From the NCBI RefSeq assembly GCF_023065955.2, contig NW_026622797.1:56479689-56543688 (forward strand): a DNA stretch of 64,000 nucleotides, in the 5' to 3' direction. Source of the DNA: Ursus arctos (lineage: Eukaryota; Chordata; Mammalia; Carnivora; Ursidae). The position numbers and the translations under genes are program-made. Under the pieces are notes generated by a model. That model searched no databases. It had not been told where the DNA came from and worked only from the letters and a program-made list of their open reading frames with translations. Positions 10,895-23,568 of this stretch are shown piece after piece. How positions within the stretch are numbered: the first letter of the stretch is position 1; each line of letters begins with the position of its first letter.

Positions 10895-12215
10895 TTTTCA
10901 CAGAAAATTTTAAAAAGTCCTAAAATTTGTATTGAACCACAAAAGACCCTGAATAGTCAAAGCAATCATGAGAACAAAGTTGGAGGCATCATACCTCTTG
11001 ATTTCACAATTGATTATAAAATTAGAGTAGTCAAAACAGTATGATATTGGCATAAAAACAGACACATAGATTAATGGAACACAATAGAAATAAACCCGTG
11101 CATATCTGGTCAACTAATTTATAACAGAGGAGCTAAGAATACATAATGGAGACTGGATAGTTTCTTCAAAAATGGTGCTGAGAACTGAACAGCCATGTGC
11201 AAAACAATAAAACAAAGGGGGAAAGATCCTTGACATCAGTCTAACTAATGATTTTTTATTTTGACTCCAAAAGCAAAGTCAACAAGAGGAAGAATAAACA
11301 AGTGGGACTACAACGAATTAAAAAGCTTCTATACTGTAAAGAAAACCATTAACAAATGAAAAAGCAACTTATAGAATGGGGAAAAATATTTGCAAATTAT
11401 ATATCTAATAAGAGGTTAATATCCAAAGTATGTAAATAACTCAAACAACACAATAGCAAAATATATATCCAATTTAAAAATGGGCAGATGAATCAAATAG
11501 ACTTTTTTTTTTCCAGAGAAGACATACACATGCCCCAGAGATACATAAAAAATTGCTCATTACTAACCATCAAGGAAATGCAAATCAAAACCACAATAAG
11601 ATATCACCTCACACCCGTTAGAATGGCTATTATCAAAAACACAAGTAATAACAAGGGTTGGCAAGTATATGAAGAAAAGGGAACTCCTGGGCGCTGTTGG
11701 TGGAAATGTAAATTGGTGCAGCCACTATAAAAACAGTATGGAGGTTCCTAAAAAAATTAAACATAGAGCTACTACATCATCCAGTAATCCCACTTCTGGA
11801 TATATATCCAAAGGAAGTGAAAATAGGATCTCAAAGAGGTACCTCCATCCTTAACGTTCATTGCAGCATTATTCACAATAACCAAGACATAGTAATGAGC
11901 TACATATTCTTCTATGGATGAATAGATAAAGAAGCTGTGAAACACACACGCACACACATATACACACAGACAATGGAATATTATTTAGTCATAAGAAAGA
12001 AGGAAATCCTGCCATTTGCAAATATATGGATGGACCTAGAGAAAATTATGCTAAATGAAGTAAGTCAGACACAGAAAGACAAATACTGCTTGATTTCACT
12101 GATAGGTGGAATCTAAGAGAGCACAACTAATACAGAGACTAGAATGGTGTTTACCAGGGTCTGGGGTGTGCGGAAATAGAGGAGATATTGGTCTAAGAGT
12201 ACAAACTTTTAGAAA
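10895..12215 (+). mobile_element. Old LINE-1, ORF2 C-terminus and 3' region, right half of the interrupted copy
   Basis: The plus-strand L1 resumes exactly where the left half stopped. Readable ORF2 pieces include 'KNCSLLTIKEMQIKTTIRYH' near 11548, then 'LTPVRMAIIKN' and 'GRCWWKCKLVQPL' up to 11730. Non-coding words typical of old L1 3' ends follow ('ATATGGATGGACCTAGAGAA', 'GGTGTTTACCAGGGTCTGGG', 'GAGATATTGGTCTAAGAGTA'). Recognisable sequence fades near 12215, so the true 3' tail is missing or too decayed. Many stops and shifts are present. Confidence 0.9.
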
Positions 12216-12359
12216 AAAAAATATAAATGAAATAAAAGCACAATAGAGGGGGAAAAAGTAGATAGAAAGAACGAGCTACTAAGTATCATGACTTGTTTGC
12301 TGAATAGAAGATTAAATGTCCCTTCTTGGTGAATAAGACTCACTTTTTCATTTTTTTTA
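12216..12359. other. Unassigned flank between old L1 and SINE
   Basis: A/T-rich sequence with A and T runs. It may be the decayed L1 3' UTR or unique DNA; I cannot decide. Confidence 0.3.
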
Positions 12360-12580
12360 AAAAAGTAACTTCTAGGCACCTGGATGGCTCAGGTGGTTAA
12401 GCCGCTGCCTTTGGATCAGGTCATGATCCCAGGGTCCTGGGATGCAGCCCCACATCAGCCTCCCTCTTCAGCAGGGAGTCTGTTTCTCCCTCTCCCTCTC
12501 CTGTGTGCTCTCTCTCTCTCTCAAATCGATGATAGATAGATAGGCAGATAGATAAATTTTTTTCTAAAAAGTAACTTCTA
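12360..12580 (+). mobile_element. CAN-SINE with 15-bp target-site duplication
   Basis: AAAAAGTAACTTCTA at 12360-12374 recurs at 12566-12580. The body (12375-12565) has the tRNA-related head 'GGCACCTGGATGGCTCAGG', the middle 'GATCCCAGGGTCCTGGGATG', a CT-rich stretch and a degenerate tail with GATA units instead of the usual AATAAA. It is an older copy than those at 21335 and 56616, judging from the altered tail. Confidence 0.95.
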
Positions 12581-12879
12581 AAAAATGAATAAATCTAGAA
12601 GGGAATAGAAATCATTAAAATAGGTATAAACTAGTAATCAAATAGCAGTGTTGAGAACCACTAACGGAAGTAAAGATTCACGTGGTAACAATATATGGTT
12701 TGGCATCATAAAATAAGAAAACCGGATATAGAGAAGAAAATAGACTTTTAAACACCTAATATAATTTTCACCTTCATTTATTCTGACTTGTCCTTTTCTA
12801 ATTTTTGCACTGCTGTCACTATCTTCTGCTTGTAGAGCATCGCCACAATTTGAGTTTTTATTACATTGTCAGTGGGTGA
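12581..12879. other. Unassigned sequence
   Basis: No recognised repeat, exon or RNA. Plain AT-rich DNA. Confidence 0.3.
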
Positions 12880-13060
12880 GTTTAAGTGATTTACACAGAT
12901 CACCTCATTTGTTCCTTTACCTAGTTTATGAGGTTGATACTATTATGTCCATCATTCAGAAAACTAAATTTTGCAGAGGTTGAATAACCTTTCTGAAACC
13001 ACAATAAATTGTGGAAGTGGAAGGTCTAGGATTCATGTTGAGCCAATGTGTTTCCAAAGG
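12880..13060 (-). repeat. MIR SINE (antisense)
   Basis: Words near 12900-13035 follow the reverse complement of MIR: a 'CACCTCATTTGTTCCTTTAC' stretch, then 'GCAGAGGTTGAATAACCTTT', then 'GTGGAAGTGGAAGGTCTAGG' and 'ATTCATGTT'. The copy is strongly diverged, as expected for MIR. Confidence 0.6.
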
Positions 13061-16000
13061 CTGTGCACAGAGTGACTACACTATTTTCAGTGACCAAGAA
13101 AGAATATGATTAAGCTGTTTCTGCAAGTTTGGGGCATCAGATCCATATGGCTCCATATGGCTCCATTTTATATTCCATTTATATCACTGTCTGTAGCTGA
13201 AACTTTAGTGATTCACAATAAACAAAGTTCATGAAGATTTGATAAGAAATGTTTGCACCAAGCTTAAAGTATTATTTATTTAAGAAGGCAAAAAAGAAAG
13301 TAATTCAAAAAGATTTCAAGCAATGGTATTTAAAATAAGTATATCCAGGCTTAAGGGATAACACCTTTAACTATCTAGGATTTACTCATCTTTCTAGAAT
13401 TATTCCTTCTGCAAGGATACAGTTGGCTAATGATTTACCCTAATATCAGTTTTTTTTTTTTTTACATAACCAATTAGTGCTTTTGTTTAAATGCATGAAT
13501 ATTTGAAGATTCTTTGGATAGAAATGTCAACATACAATGCAGATATGAAGAATTCACCAGATAATTACTTTTGGGTAACATACATAGGATATACTAAGAA
13601 CATATATATAAAGATTAGATCAATGTGGTTGTATATCACTATATATCATCTATAAACACACTAAATATATTTATTAGAAATCAGCAATAAAGTTAAGCCA
13701 CTCAGTTCTATACCACTTATATTTTATGAATTTATTAATGAAATTACCTGCTATATATATTCAAGGTAGTATCCATAAAATAAATTTTGATTGAAATGTA
13801 ATTCCATTCGAATCATAAAGTTTAATATCTACTTAATTATTTTTAAAAGCTTTATTTATAATAAAAACTTAAGAGTACAACTTTTTTTAAAAAATTACCT
13901 TATTATGACCTTTGGCCACTTTGCTTAGTTTTATTTTTCCCTTATATAATTTAAATGATTTAAATATTTTTCTTTAATAATTTCCACTAATGCCCAAAAG
14001 TAGATTTTTTAAGGAAAAATTAAAACTATATTGAGAGACTAAAGTTCATGTAAGGTATATCTATTTCAAAAGCCTCACATATAACAAAGCTATAGATTTC
14101 ATACAGAATATGTGTTCCTTTCAAATTTCAGAAGCTTCTCCTTCATTGGTATACACTCATAGCTAGGAATAGATGTGAATATTCAGGCTCTCAATTCAAG
14201 GTCTTTTCCACAGAGGGTCCTTGTCTTTGTAATTACCTCCTACTCCAGCTCTGTAAGAGTCTGTTGAAACACAGGATTCCAGGCAAATTGATTTTCATTG
14301 TGAGAAGGAACATAGTTAATATACAAGGACTTTTGCTGCTGTAACATAATGTATTTTCATGCTGCACTGTTTTTTGTAGACTTTCATATGTGAATGAATG
14401 GGTTTGCATCAGAGTAGAAATCAACAAATCTTTAAAAATAATTTTAAATGATTGAAAGAAATAACCTAAACAAAAATGTCCTGAAGGCAAATTTTAATAT
14501 CCTTAGAACTGGTCATAAGGTTATAGAAAAAATTGATTGTGGGCATTTGCATTGTATTTGAAGATTCCCAGAAGATTAAAATCCTCGGCAGCATCATTCA
14601 CATCTTCAATTACATTTATTAAGCATCTACTTACAAATATATGCAATGCTAAGATTTCTGTGTAATAAGGGACATGGGTGTAGCCTATGTTTTAGAGAAG
14701 ATTGTTTAATAAAGTACATGAACAAAAGAAAGTCATATAAACAGGGCTGGGCCGAAACCAGGATTTATTACTACAATCAGTATTTCTTAGTATATAGCTA
14801 AAAACGGTGTCTGCAGGAGTGAGATATAGGACAGATGGCCTAGTGACAAAAAAAAGAATAATGTTAGGAGTTGGCCAATAACAAATATAACCTTACATAT
14901 TGGTTTAAATCTAGCTCTGTATGTAAGTAATCAAAATTGACAAGTACGAATAATAATGGGCACTGTACTACAAAAACATTTTTAGCAATTATACCTTTTT
15001 AAGCTTTTTATTGAGCATGGTACCTCTAAACATCATAGAAATATCATCATGCTTCATATATTCAAGAAGCTGTAAGTTAGGTACCGCTGGATTTTGCAGT
15101 AACTTAAAGACATCAAATACTATTCATTTGCATCTGGGGAGCTACTTTTTACTCTTAGAAAGAGAAAAAGATTAGATACCCTCATTTTAAATGAATAAAC
15201 TACTTCTGGATTCTCATACTCATGAGAATGTCTTCCTTCAAAGAAACTCTATATCCACATTTATTATATATGATCTATAGTAGAAGGAGAGAAAAAGATG
15301 ATTTGGATTTTCACCGGACCTCTCTTTTCCTGTGTCGGAAGTGAAGAGATATAAATGTTTGTTAAGAAAATGAACAGAAGAAAAGGAAGGAAGGAAAAAA
15401 AGAAGGGAGGGGGGGAGGAAATGAAAAAAAAAGCTAACAGACTTCAAGGAACAGTAAAACTCATAATCTTTAGGGCTAATATCAATCTCTGACCCCAGTC
15501 TCATCCTCCTATAGTGTATCTTACACCAGTGCCATAAAAGGAGAAAGATCTGGCTTACAGTTTTTCAGTGAAAAGTTAAAAACCTTTTTAAAATGTGATA
15601 TTTTATTACATCTGCCTTTCTCAGTAATCAGATTCTTCACAACTTTTGTGATTAAATAAATCTGACAGAAATGGCAGTCAGGATTATAAGTATGTTTAGT
15701 GTGCAGAGAACCACAAAGGATTTAGATAACCTTGGCCTTAGTCTTTATTTCTGCCAAACTCACTTTAGAATGTTGAGCAGCAGCATGCCTCACAATACAA
15801 TATAGATATATGAAAAATAGATTAAAAAGTAGTATAAAATAGTCTGAAAAATGAAAGATTAACATGTATGTATAGTTTTATTAATTTGATAAGAAAATTA
15901 TACTTAGATACAAAAGTACTTCCTTTTTGGTTAAGATAATGTGTATTCTATAAAATTCTCTCTAGATTTCTTTGCAATTTTCAGTACCAAGAACACAAAA

Positions 16001-16849
16001 GTTCAAACCTTTAAGACATACAGATTCTTTTTAAATTATGCTTCACAGGAAATTATTTGCTTTTCTTTTCTGCATGTGTAAATAATAACTTTGTTTAAAA
16101 TGTGGGATTCGTTTTCTTCTATTCATTTTATATATTATCTTATAATTGCAATTAACTGAATTCCATTAAGAAATATCATTTTGAAAAATAAAGAACAAAG
16201 TGACAACTGTAGAAGCAAATTCAAAAAGAGCTAGAGTAAATACATAATTGGTGAGTTAACAATTGATTTAGAAGGTTTGCACAATAAGTTGATGTTATGG
16301 AACGAACCAATCATGCTCTTCCACCAAATATCTCTGGTACCTTTCTAAAAGGTAGAATTGTAACTCTGTTGAATAAGATTTTCATTCCAAATAGATAGCA
16401 AACTCAAACATCTGCTGTGTTTCTAAATTGTGATAAACGCAATGAAACAAATATATTTATAGTCCAGTAGGGACTTAAGTGTTATGGTTTGAATCCTACT
16501 TTAAAAATTCAGACACTCCCTGAAGATGGCAGCAGTATAGCTGGACTTAAAATGATTCCAGAGAATAAGATGATGAAACAGGTTATTCCATTTGCCCAGA
16601 ATATGAGGTTGATGAAGAAAACATGTGCTATAAGAGGGAAAACAGAAAACCACTATCCAATAAAAAAATACTACCAATGTTGAGATTTGACATAAATTCA
16701 GAAAAAATGAAGAGTCTCTGGAGTCTTTGAGGAAGGTAGTGACATGACAGAGTCATATTCATGAACTTTAATGAAGCTTGAAATAAGATAGAATAAGAGT
16801 GAACAAGAATCTAGGTATAGGAAGGTGTAAAATGAACAGATCCCATCAC
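13061..16849. other. Long AT-rich unassigned stretch
   Basis: About 3.8 kb with no repeat family I can name with confidence. It includes a 12-bp direct repeat CCATATGGCTCC near 13143-13166 and a purine-rich tract at 15376-15432. 'ACATTTATTAAGCATCTACT' near 14610 may be a small L2 or MIR scrap. Open frames are below 90 codons and look random. Confidence 0.4.
15376..15432 (+). repeat. Purine-rich simple sequence
   Basis: Runs of GAAGGAAGGAA, AAAAAAGAAGGG, AGGGGGGGAGG and A9 form a nearly pure purine stretch on the plus strand. This is low-complexity DNA; such tracts mutate by slippage. Confidence 0.85.
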
Positions 16850-16985
16850 TATTATTACCAACAAATATTTAAGGTGCCTACTACTGTGCACAGGGCACCA
16901 TGCTCACTCAGAAAATACAATGAAATATACGTTCATAGGTAAAACAATTTCCGCCCTTCAAACTGACAACACACTAAAAATCACA
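16850..16985 (-). repeat. L2 LINE 3'-end fragment (antisense)
   Basis: 'CAACAAATATTTAAGGTGCC', then 'TACTACTGTGCACAGGGCAC', followed by a 'CCGCCCTTCAAACTGAC' stretch, follow the reverse complement of the L2 3' end (body then tail reversed). Confidence 0.6.
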
Positions 16986-17927
16986 GAACTACAGTTTGTT
17001 TTTTAAAAAACTCTCCCAAGGAAATTTTTATGTAATAAACATATATACATGTTCACAAATGTATAATAATCTTTTTCTTGTGCTATTTATTTTCATTGAT
17101 AAATAAATAGACTAATTTTGAAGTGGCAGATAAGAACAAAGGAAAAGTAACAAAAGGTCTTTTGGTTATGCCAAAGATAATTGAAATTCTTTCATTTTTA
17201 GGTTGAAAGACTATACTGTGGAAAGACATCTTAGTAAAGTTTTTGTTTGTTTTTTAGTTTGACTTTTCATTAAAAATTTAGTTTCTAATATCTTTAAATA
17301 AAAAATTATGTGATACTAAGAAAATCTTAAGGCATACTTTTGTTTTTTAAACATTTGGAAATAAAAATTCATTCAAATATATAAGGCAAATGGTGCACTT
17401 GGTGAGGGATAAAATAGCACAAAGGTATATGTTTTTATGTAAAAATAAACCAGTGGTTATCAAAGACTGATGAGAAGTATCTGTAGTATTAACTACGATT
17501 CCACATAGTATGCAACATTATTCCCTCAGAAGGTGAATATTTCTTTTAATACATCTGAAGATTAATCCAATAATCATTCTGCCATCAGATGAAATTTAAT
17601 CTTTCCAAATATACATTGAATGATTATCATATGTATTATAAATAGTTACAAAACTTGGCTCAGCCTTGGCTTATTTTAAGGAGACAGAACACTTGTATTT
17701 GCTTTTTGATAGTTAAAAATTGAAAAAATATAATCCCTAAAATAAAATAATAAACATTTTATTTGCTGGCATGGAATTCCTTTTAGAAGTTTCTTTCATT
17801 ACATTTTATGCCTTCAATACATTTTTCTTTATTAAATGATTTGCTCACTGTAGAAAGAGGTGGCATGATTAAATTTATATCACCATTTTCAGGTTTTGTT
17901 ACTTGGGTGATATGAATATCCCAAAGA

Positions 17928-17990
17928 AAAAATATATATGTATATGTATATATGTATTATGTATGTGTGCATATATATATATATATAATG
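17928..17990. repeat. TA/TATG microsatellite
   Basis: Alternating TA with interspersed TG steps, ending in an uninterrupted (AT)n run near 17971-17987. Confidence 0.9.
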
Positions 17991-19495
17991 CATAATGTTT
18001 ACAGAAACATGCCCATTTAGAAACTCTTCAAAGCAGAAAAATTAAGAATTATAAAAGAAATAAATTGTGCTGACTGGTAAAGGCTGAAACTAACACCTTT
18101 CTTTGTAAATGTTGGGAAAAGTTTGCGCAAAAGTTACCATTTCTTTCTGCCTTCTAGGACAGAGACTGACAGAATTATACTGAGAGCCAACTAATCCTTT
18201 GTTGTCAGAGGGAACACACTAGAGGCCCTACTTTTTATTCTGATATTCATATATAGTCCTTTTGGGGATGGCCTAAATACAGTGAGGTAAATCAAATGCA
18301 GATACTTCAGACTGAGATGGAAAGCATTCTGCTTAGTAATGTAATTGGTGTATCTTTTGGAATAATCTAGCCTCCATAAATTATATTAGATATATTCCTC
18401 CTGAATCTTAAAACTCTAGATATAGGTAGCTTCCTACCTGAATATCAAGAATTAGTAAAGAATAGTGGGAATGGAGATAAAACAACTGCAAGGGGGAAAG
18501 TACAGTCCTGGTATTCTCCTCCCTCTACACAGTGAATGGAATGAAGTGTTGGGTAATGTACAACATGGATCAGAATGCTATTTTCCCGTACATGTATTAC
18601 TAAAGACTGAACAATAAAGACTTTGAAAAATGTTATTTTGACCCGAGATTATCATGTTGGAGCCATGGTACCAGATCACATCCTAAAACAGCTATGGACC
18701 AGGAAGTTCCCCTGAAAAGAACCATCAGAGAAAGAAGGTAATCCAGATGAGCAAAGTGATGGGGTTTAGAGGAGGCAAGGGGGCTACTTAATCTCTTCCC
18801 AATGGCTGGTAATAAATGGGGTGACAGCTTGGTCAATTCTCCAAGGCAAGTAAATGTTTGAAAACTATTTAAATTAAGGGGAAAACAGACTCCTGCCAGG
18901 GGAGGCCATGTGGAAACTAGACAAAGAGGCACAGTGAAGAAACCTGAGGACAAGTTGGAGCATCTGGCTCCCAAGAAAAACCATTCCCAGTACCAGTTGA
19001 TGTTGTATCTGGTTATTCTTTTTTATGTTATTCTAAAGGCTCTGACTCAATTTTACTAAAGTTTATAACTTCAGTTTCAGTTTTGTTGTGAAGAAGCAGG
19101 AAAGCATTATGCAAACTTTCGAAGCGTCCAAGAAAAAAGTCACACCCATCCCACCTGGTTGCCGGCTTCCATCAGGCGTCACCAATGAGAGACAGCTATA
19201 CCAGGAAAGCAATCCTCTGGGGGTCACTGATAGTGGAGGCAGCATTGATGTAACTAGATAAGAAAGATACTGAAGTACCTACATTGAGGACACATGAAGC
19301 AGAAAACTAGAAAGAAACCTCTCAAAAAGAGCTTAGGGGTGATTCAAGGGGATTTAATTAGCCCAATGAAGGGTAAGCTTTAATAATTTGGATATATAAA
19401 TAAATGTGTCTTATTTTGTGTTCAGGCTAGAAGGGATCCAGGATGTATATGTTCAAATAATATACATATATTGGATATATAAAGGTATGTGTATA

Positions 19496-19533
19496 TAATG
19501 GATATATATATACCCACATATATATATATATAA
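19496..19533. repeat. TA microsatellite
   Basis: Two TA runs separated by 'CCCACA' (…TATATATACCCACATATATA…). Confidence 0.85.
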
Positions 19534-19541
19534 TGAAGTAA

Positions 19542-19606
19542 TTTAGGGAAATATTCATAAACAGCATATTAAATTTTAGGGAAATATTCATAAATAGCAT
19601 ATTAAA
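19542..19606 (+). repeat. 32-bp tandem duplication
   Basis: The block TTTAGGGAAATATTCATAAA plus CAGCATATTAAA (19542-19573) recurs at 19575-19606 with one substitution (C to T). The period is 33 bp. The near identity points to a fairly recent local duplication. Confidence 0.95.
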
Positions 19607-20799
19607 ATAGAAATATTGCATAGTACATCTCCCACATTATAATTTTTGGATTCTTGGTTGTACTTTTTTTTTTAATTGTTAAAGCTCATGCTTTGTGCTT
19701 CTGATAAAAGGAAATAATGGAAGACTAAAATGTGTTAAAATGAGAAAGTCAAAAATAATAGCTGTCCAAGTCAGTCTCACAGAGTTTATGGAAAGGGTGT
19801 TTAGATAATGTAGATAAAAAGGTATTCTAAACCTTAAAAATCATACAAATACAGGATAGTCCTATCATTTTAAAGTTCTAATTTTAAAATTTTATTAAAA
19901 ATTATTTAATGCCTTATATTTTTATGAATTATAAAACCTCTTTTAACTTTAGAAATTTAGATCTTCAGTGTTTCTTTCTTCTTAATTTTAAAATGACTTC
20001 ATGGGAGAAAATTATGTGGGGGAGAAATGTTTTAAAAAACCACTGCTTTTTCTAATAATGTAAGTACCTAAGTAAAGCAGTGGAAAGCATCCAGCTGAAG
20101 TTAAATTATTAAAACTAATGCTCTAGATGTTACAATACAGAACAACACAGTGTTTCAACAAATCTAAATAGAATTATCAAAATGTTTGTTGGAAATATGC
20201 TCTTCCCTTCATTTATAAATAAAATTATCATGTCAATCAAAAACAAATTACATTTTCTTCTCTCAGAACATGTGTTTTAAGCTTTTAAAAATCAGCAGTG
20301 ATTTGTTTTTGACATTTTAAGATACTTAATGGAACCAAAAAATACAATTAACAAAAGATGTCCTGCTTACTGGTGCACTGTCCTAACCCTCATGCCTAAA
20401 TTGCTATTGTCTAGTTTGTAGTGTTTAAAAGTATATATATTGTACATAAATAGGTGAAAATTAGGGATATGGTATTGTTTGGGGAAGAGGAAAGGACCAA
20501 GGATGAAAACTGATGCAAGCTCCAGAGATCTGGTAGGTGCAGCTCCCTACCAAATACATTCTTGGTGAATTTGCTATGAGAGAAGTTGTAGCCCCATCAC
20601 CAGTCTGGCAGTTCATGAAGCTTCACTCACCTTTTCTTGTTTCTACTAGTCTTATTATTCGTTTGTTTTTGATCATCATGACACAGAATCAAAAAGAAAA
20701 GTACAGAGACCATAGACTGACATTTGAATTCAAACAAACAAAAAGGAAATAATTTGTTTGGTGCAAAAAGCATTGTCTTGAAAACAAGAGGAAAAATAT

Positions 20800-20970
20800 C
20801 GTTTATTTAGTGTATAGCACTCACCTTGACATTTTATAAATATTATTTCATTTAATCACTAAAACAACCCAGAAAGACAGATATGATAATTCCCACTTAA
20901 CAGGTGAGAAAATGGGCTCAGAGAAGAAACCTGCCCCAAATCAAACAGCTGCTAAGTACTCAGGTTGTAT
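20800..20970 (-). repeat. MIR SINE (antisense)
   Basis: 'TTATTTCATTTAATCACTAA' followed by 'AACAGGTGAGAAAATGGGCT', 'CAGAGAAGAAACCTGCCCCA' and 'CAGCTGCTAAGTACTCAGG' is the reverse complement of the MIR core and 5' half. Confidence 0.75.
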
Positions 20971-21316
20971 GATGTTCTCTCTGTTCTGCCAGAGCTCTCC
21001 TGCTAGAGAAGAAGGCACTATGCATCAAATAAAAATTAGAATAATAGCCTCCATAAATGTTTTTCTGAGGGAATTATAGCAGATCTAAATCATTTCAGTT
21101 TGTGGATATTTCTGAAAGCTGTCTTGTAAGGAACATGAGAGAATACAGTAGATTTTCCCCCCTTTCCACAGACATACACTGAGCTGAAATTAGAATGAGA
21201 ACAGGCACAACGCTACGGTATCGCCTTCTGCACTTCGGCCAGGCTAGTGGGAATGATCTCCACTCCCACCAAGGTCAGGTTAACCCCTGCCAGTGTAACT
21301 TAGTTCAACAACAGTC
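20971..21316. other. Unassigned sequence
   Basis: No repeat or exon recognised. A short block with a few CpG sites around 21190-21300 stands out slightly from the AT-rich surroundings. Confidence 0.3.
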
Positions 21317-21552
21317 AAGATAATTAACAAAACAGGGGCGCCTGGGTGGCACAGCGGTTAAGCGTCTGCCTTCGGCTCAGGGCGTGATCCCGGTGTTATG
21401 GGATCGAGCCCCACATCAGGCTCTTCCGCTATGAGCCTGCTTCTTCCTCTCCCACTCCCCCTACTTGTGTTCCCTCTCTCGCTGGCTGTCTCTATCTCTG
21501 TCGAATAAATAAATAAAATCTTTAAAAAAAAAAAAAGATAATTAACAAAACA
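21317..21552 (+). mobile_element. Young CAN-SINE with 18-bp target-site duplication
   Basis: AAGATAATTAACAAAACA (21317-21334) is repeated exactly at 21535-21552. The body 21335-21534 runs from GGGGCGCCTGGGTGGCACAG through 'GGCTCTTCCGCTATGAGCC' and 'CTCTCGCTGGCTGTCTC' to AATAAATAAATAAAATCTTT and a poly(A). The intact duplication and head indicate a recent insertion by the L1 machinery. The minus-strand open frame through it is incidental. Confidence 0.98.
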
Positions 21553-21639
21553 ATATAAACACCAACAACATATCTTTAAAAAATGACTTCCTTCACCATT
21601 CATCCTTCTATAACTACCACTTAATTTCTCCGACTTTCA

Positions 21640-22985
21640 CAGCCAAATTTCTTCTAACAATACTCCCGGATATATTCCAGGCTGATTTCTTTTTCCCTAC
21701 ACTTCAAATTCATCTTCACTATGATTACTAATGTCTACCAAGCTGTTAGTCATTGGGTAGTTTTCAGGTCTCTTTCTTGACTGTACAGTGGCATATGTTG
21801 CTGTTTACAGTGTTTTCCTTCATGAAAATACTATAATATCGTATTCACCTTACACCTCTATCCTCTATGGCAAAGTCTAACTCACTGCAACATCTCCTCA
21901 AAAATAACCAATCCCACAGGTTCTCAAGACTTAGTATTAGGGTCTTCATCTGTCCTTTACACAAAGACAATCTAATCAACACCCATAGCTTCACAACTGA
22001 AGAGTTACCAAACCAGTATGTCAAACTGTCTATGCAACTTGTGTATCACAGAGGCACCTCAAACTGTCAGAAACTGAATTCACCATCTTCTTCCAAAAGT
22101 CTGGTCCACTTTCAAAACTTGACTGGTTGTGTTGGTGAGAAACCTGGAGGTCATCCTTAGCACTTCTTGCCCCCCCGTCACTCCTACTCAGTAAATCACC
22201 AAGTCCTATGGATTTTGTCTCCTAAAATACACTTTGAATCCTCCAACTTCTCCCCAGTTCTCCCACCACCACCCAGTACAATCCACCATCACCCCTCACC
22301 TGGAATACTTTAATTGCCTCTAAGCTGGCTTCCTTACTTCTATCCTTCCTCCTTCCAATATTTTCTACAAAATGCAGCCAAAGGGATCATCTCAAAATGC
22401 AATATGATCATGTCACTCTATTGTTTAAATTCTTCAGTTGCACCTCACTGATCTTAGGACAGAAAACCGATTTCTTGGCATTAAGTCAATCACATTCTGA
22501 ATAATTTGGCCTACCCTGTCCCTGATTCATACCACCCCCTCCTCAGGCTCATTGTCTCCGTTCCCAGGCTTGCTTCCAGTTCCTCAAATGTGCCATGCTC
22601 CTTCTCTTAGAGCCATTGTGCAAGCTATTTTTTTCTGCCTGGCATTCTCTCCTTTTGCTTCTGTATAGAGTTAATTCCAATTCCTACATTCCTTTTAGTG
22701 CTCAGCTCTTAAAGTTTTCTTCAAGTTAGGCATTCTCCAACTCTAAGATTAGATCAGGTCCTGGGGTACGCACTCTCATGGCACCAGGCAATTCTTCTTT
22801 ATAACATTAAATTTATAATTGTAATTAAATGGGCAAGCAGTTATTTAATGACTTTCATTCCTGCCAGACTAAAAGCTCCATGCCTGCGGGGACTAAATTA
22901 TCCTCACGGCTGTATCCCAGACACAATGTTCTCAACATCATAAGTTTACAACAAATGTATGTTGAAGGAATGAATTAGGCAATAG
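21640..22985 (+). repeat. L2 LINE, 3' half (copy 1)
   Basis: A long degenerate L2. Recognisable consensus phrases in order are 'GGTCTCTTTCTTGACTGTAC', 'AGAGGCACCTCAAACTGTCA', 'AACTGAATTCACCATCTTCT', 'AATCACCAAGTCCTATGGAT', 'GATCATGTCACTCTATTG', 'CTTCTGTATAGAGTTAATTC' and the terminal 'AAAAGCTCCATGCCTGCGGG', then a 'CTGTATCCCAGACACAATG' stretch ending in 'ATGTTGAAGGAATGAATT'. The left edge is uncertain. Confidence 0.85.
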
Positions 22986-23374
22986 TTGAAAATTATCATT
23001 CCTCTTTCCTTTCTAATCCATTCCCCAACATACCTTACTCTGGTTTCTAGTCTCCACCTTCCAATAAAATTATTTTATTTCCAAAAAATCACCGATGACC
23101 TCTAGCTGTCAAATCTGGTAGATATACTATATGCTTATAATACTGAATTTCCCAAATCCTTTAGCCTTCTTAATCATTTTCTTATTTTTGAAATTATCTT
23201 TCACCTTGTGCTCTATGGTATGACATAGTTACCTTCTGTTTTTCCCATTTTTCTGGCCTTTGCTTTGAGGCCAGTATTTTTGGCATACTGTTTCTCTGCT
23301 CCTTCTTTAAATAATGATATTCTTGGGGTTATAACTCCAGTTCTCCTCTTCTACACACTCTCCTTAGGAATACA

Positions 23375-23568
23375 GCTAATACTTGTTGAATATTTTACAG
23401 TACTTTTGGATGTTATAGATATTATCTCTTAAATCTTCACAAGTTTTTATTATTATACCATACCTATTTTACTGATGAAGAAATTTAGATATTAAAAGAT
23501 TAATTGACTTTCTAACGTTACACAGTTAGTAACTGGGGGATTTGAGATTTGAATCCAATCAGTATGGT
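23375..23568 (-). repeat. MIR SINE (antisense), inside L2 copy 2
   Basis: 'GATATTATCTCTTAAATCTT', 'CTATTTTACTGATGAAGAAA' and 'CACAGTTAGTAACTGGGGGA' match the reverse complement of MIR. Sequence on either side reads as L2. Confidence 0.65.

Larger units (their letters stand above)
16986..20799. other. Long AT-rich unassigned stretch
   Basis: About 3.8 kb without an identifiable interspersed repeat. Two TA-type microsatellites and a 32-bp tandem duplication are listed separately. A relatively less AT-rich block at 18630-19260 has no motif I recognise on either strand; its longest frame is 113 codons on the minus strand and has no familiar domain. Confidence 0.4.

Noticed and set aside
12375..12565. 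tRNA gene suggested by the tRNA-like head of CAN-SINEs
   Set aside because: The head is the tRNA-derived promoter part of a SINE. There is no intact cloverleaf, and the tails and duplications prove retroposition.
18633..18974. 113-codon minus-strand frame in a less AT-rich block
   Set aside because: No domain, no splice-site context and no codon pattern that I could support as a gene; kept only as unassigned sequence.
21358..21603. Minus-strand frame of 81 codons through a SINE
   Set aside because: Its sequence is the reverse of the CAN-SINE. The same peptide words appear at 56597-56785 and 42774-43040 because the SINE recurs.
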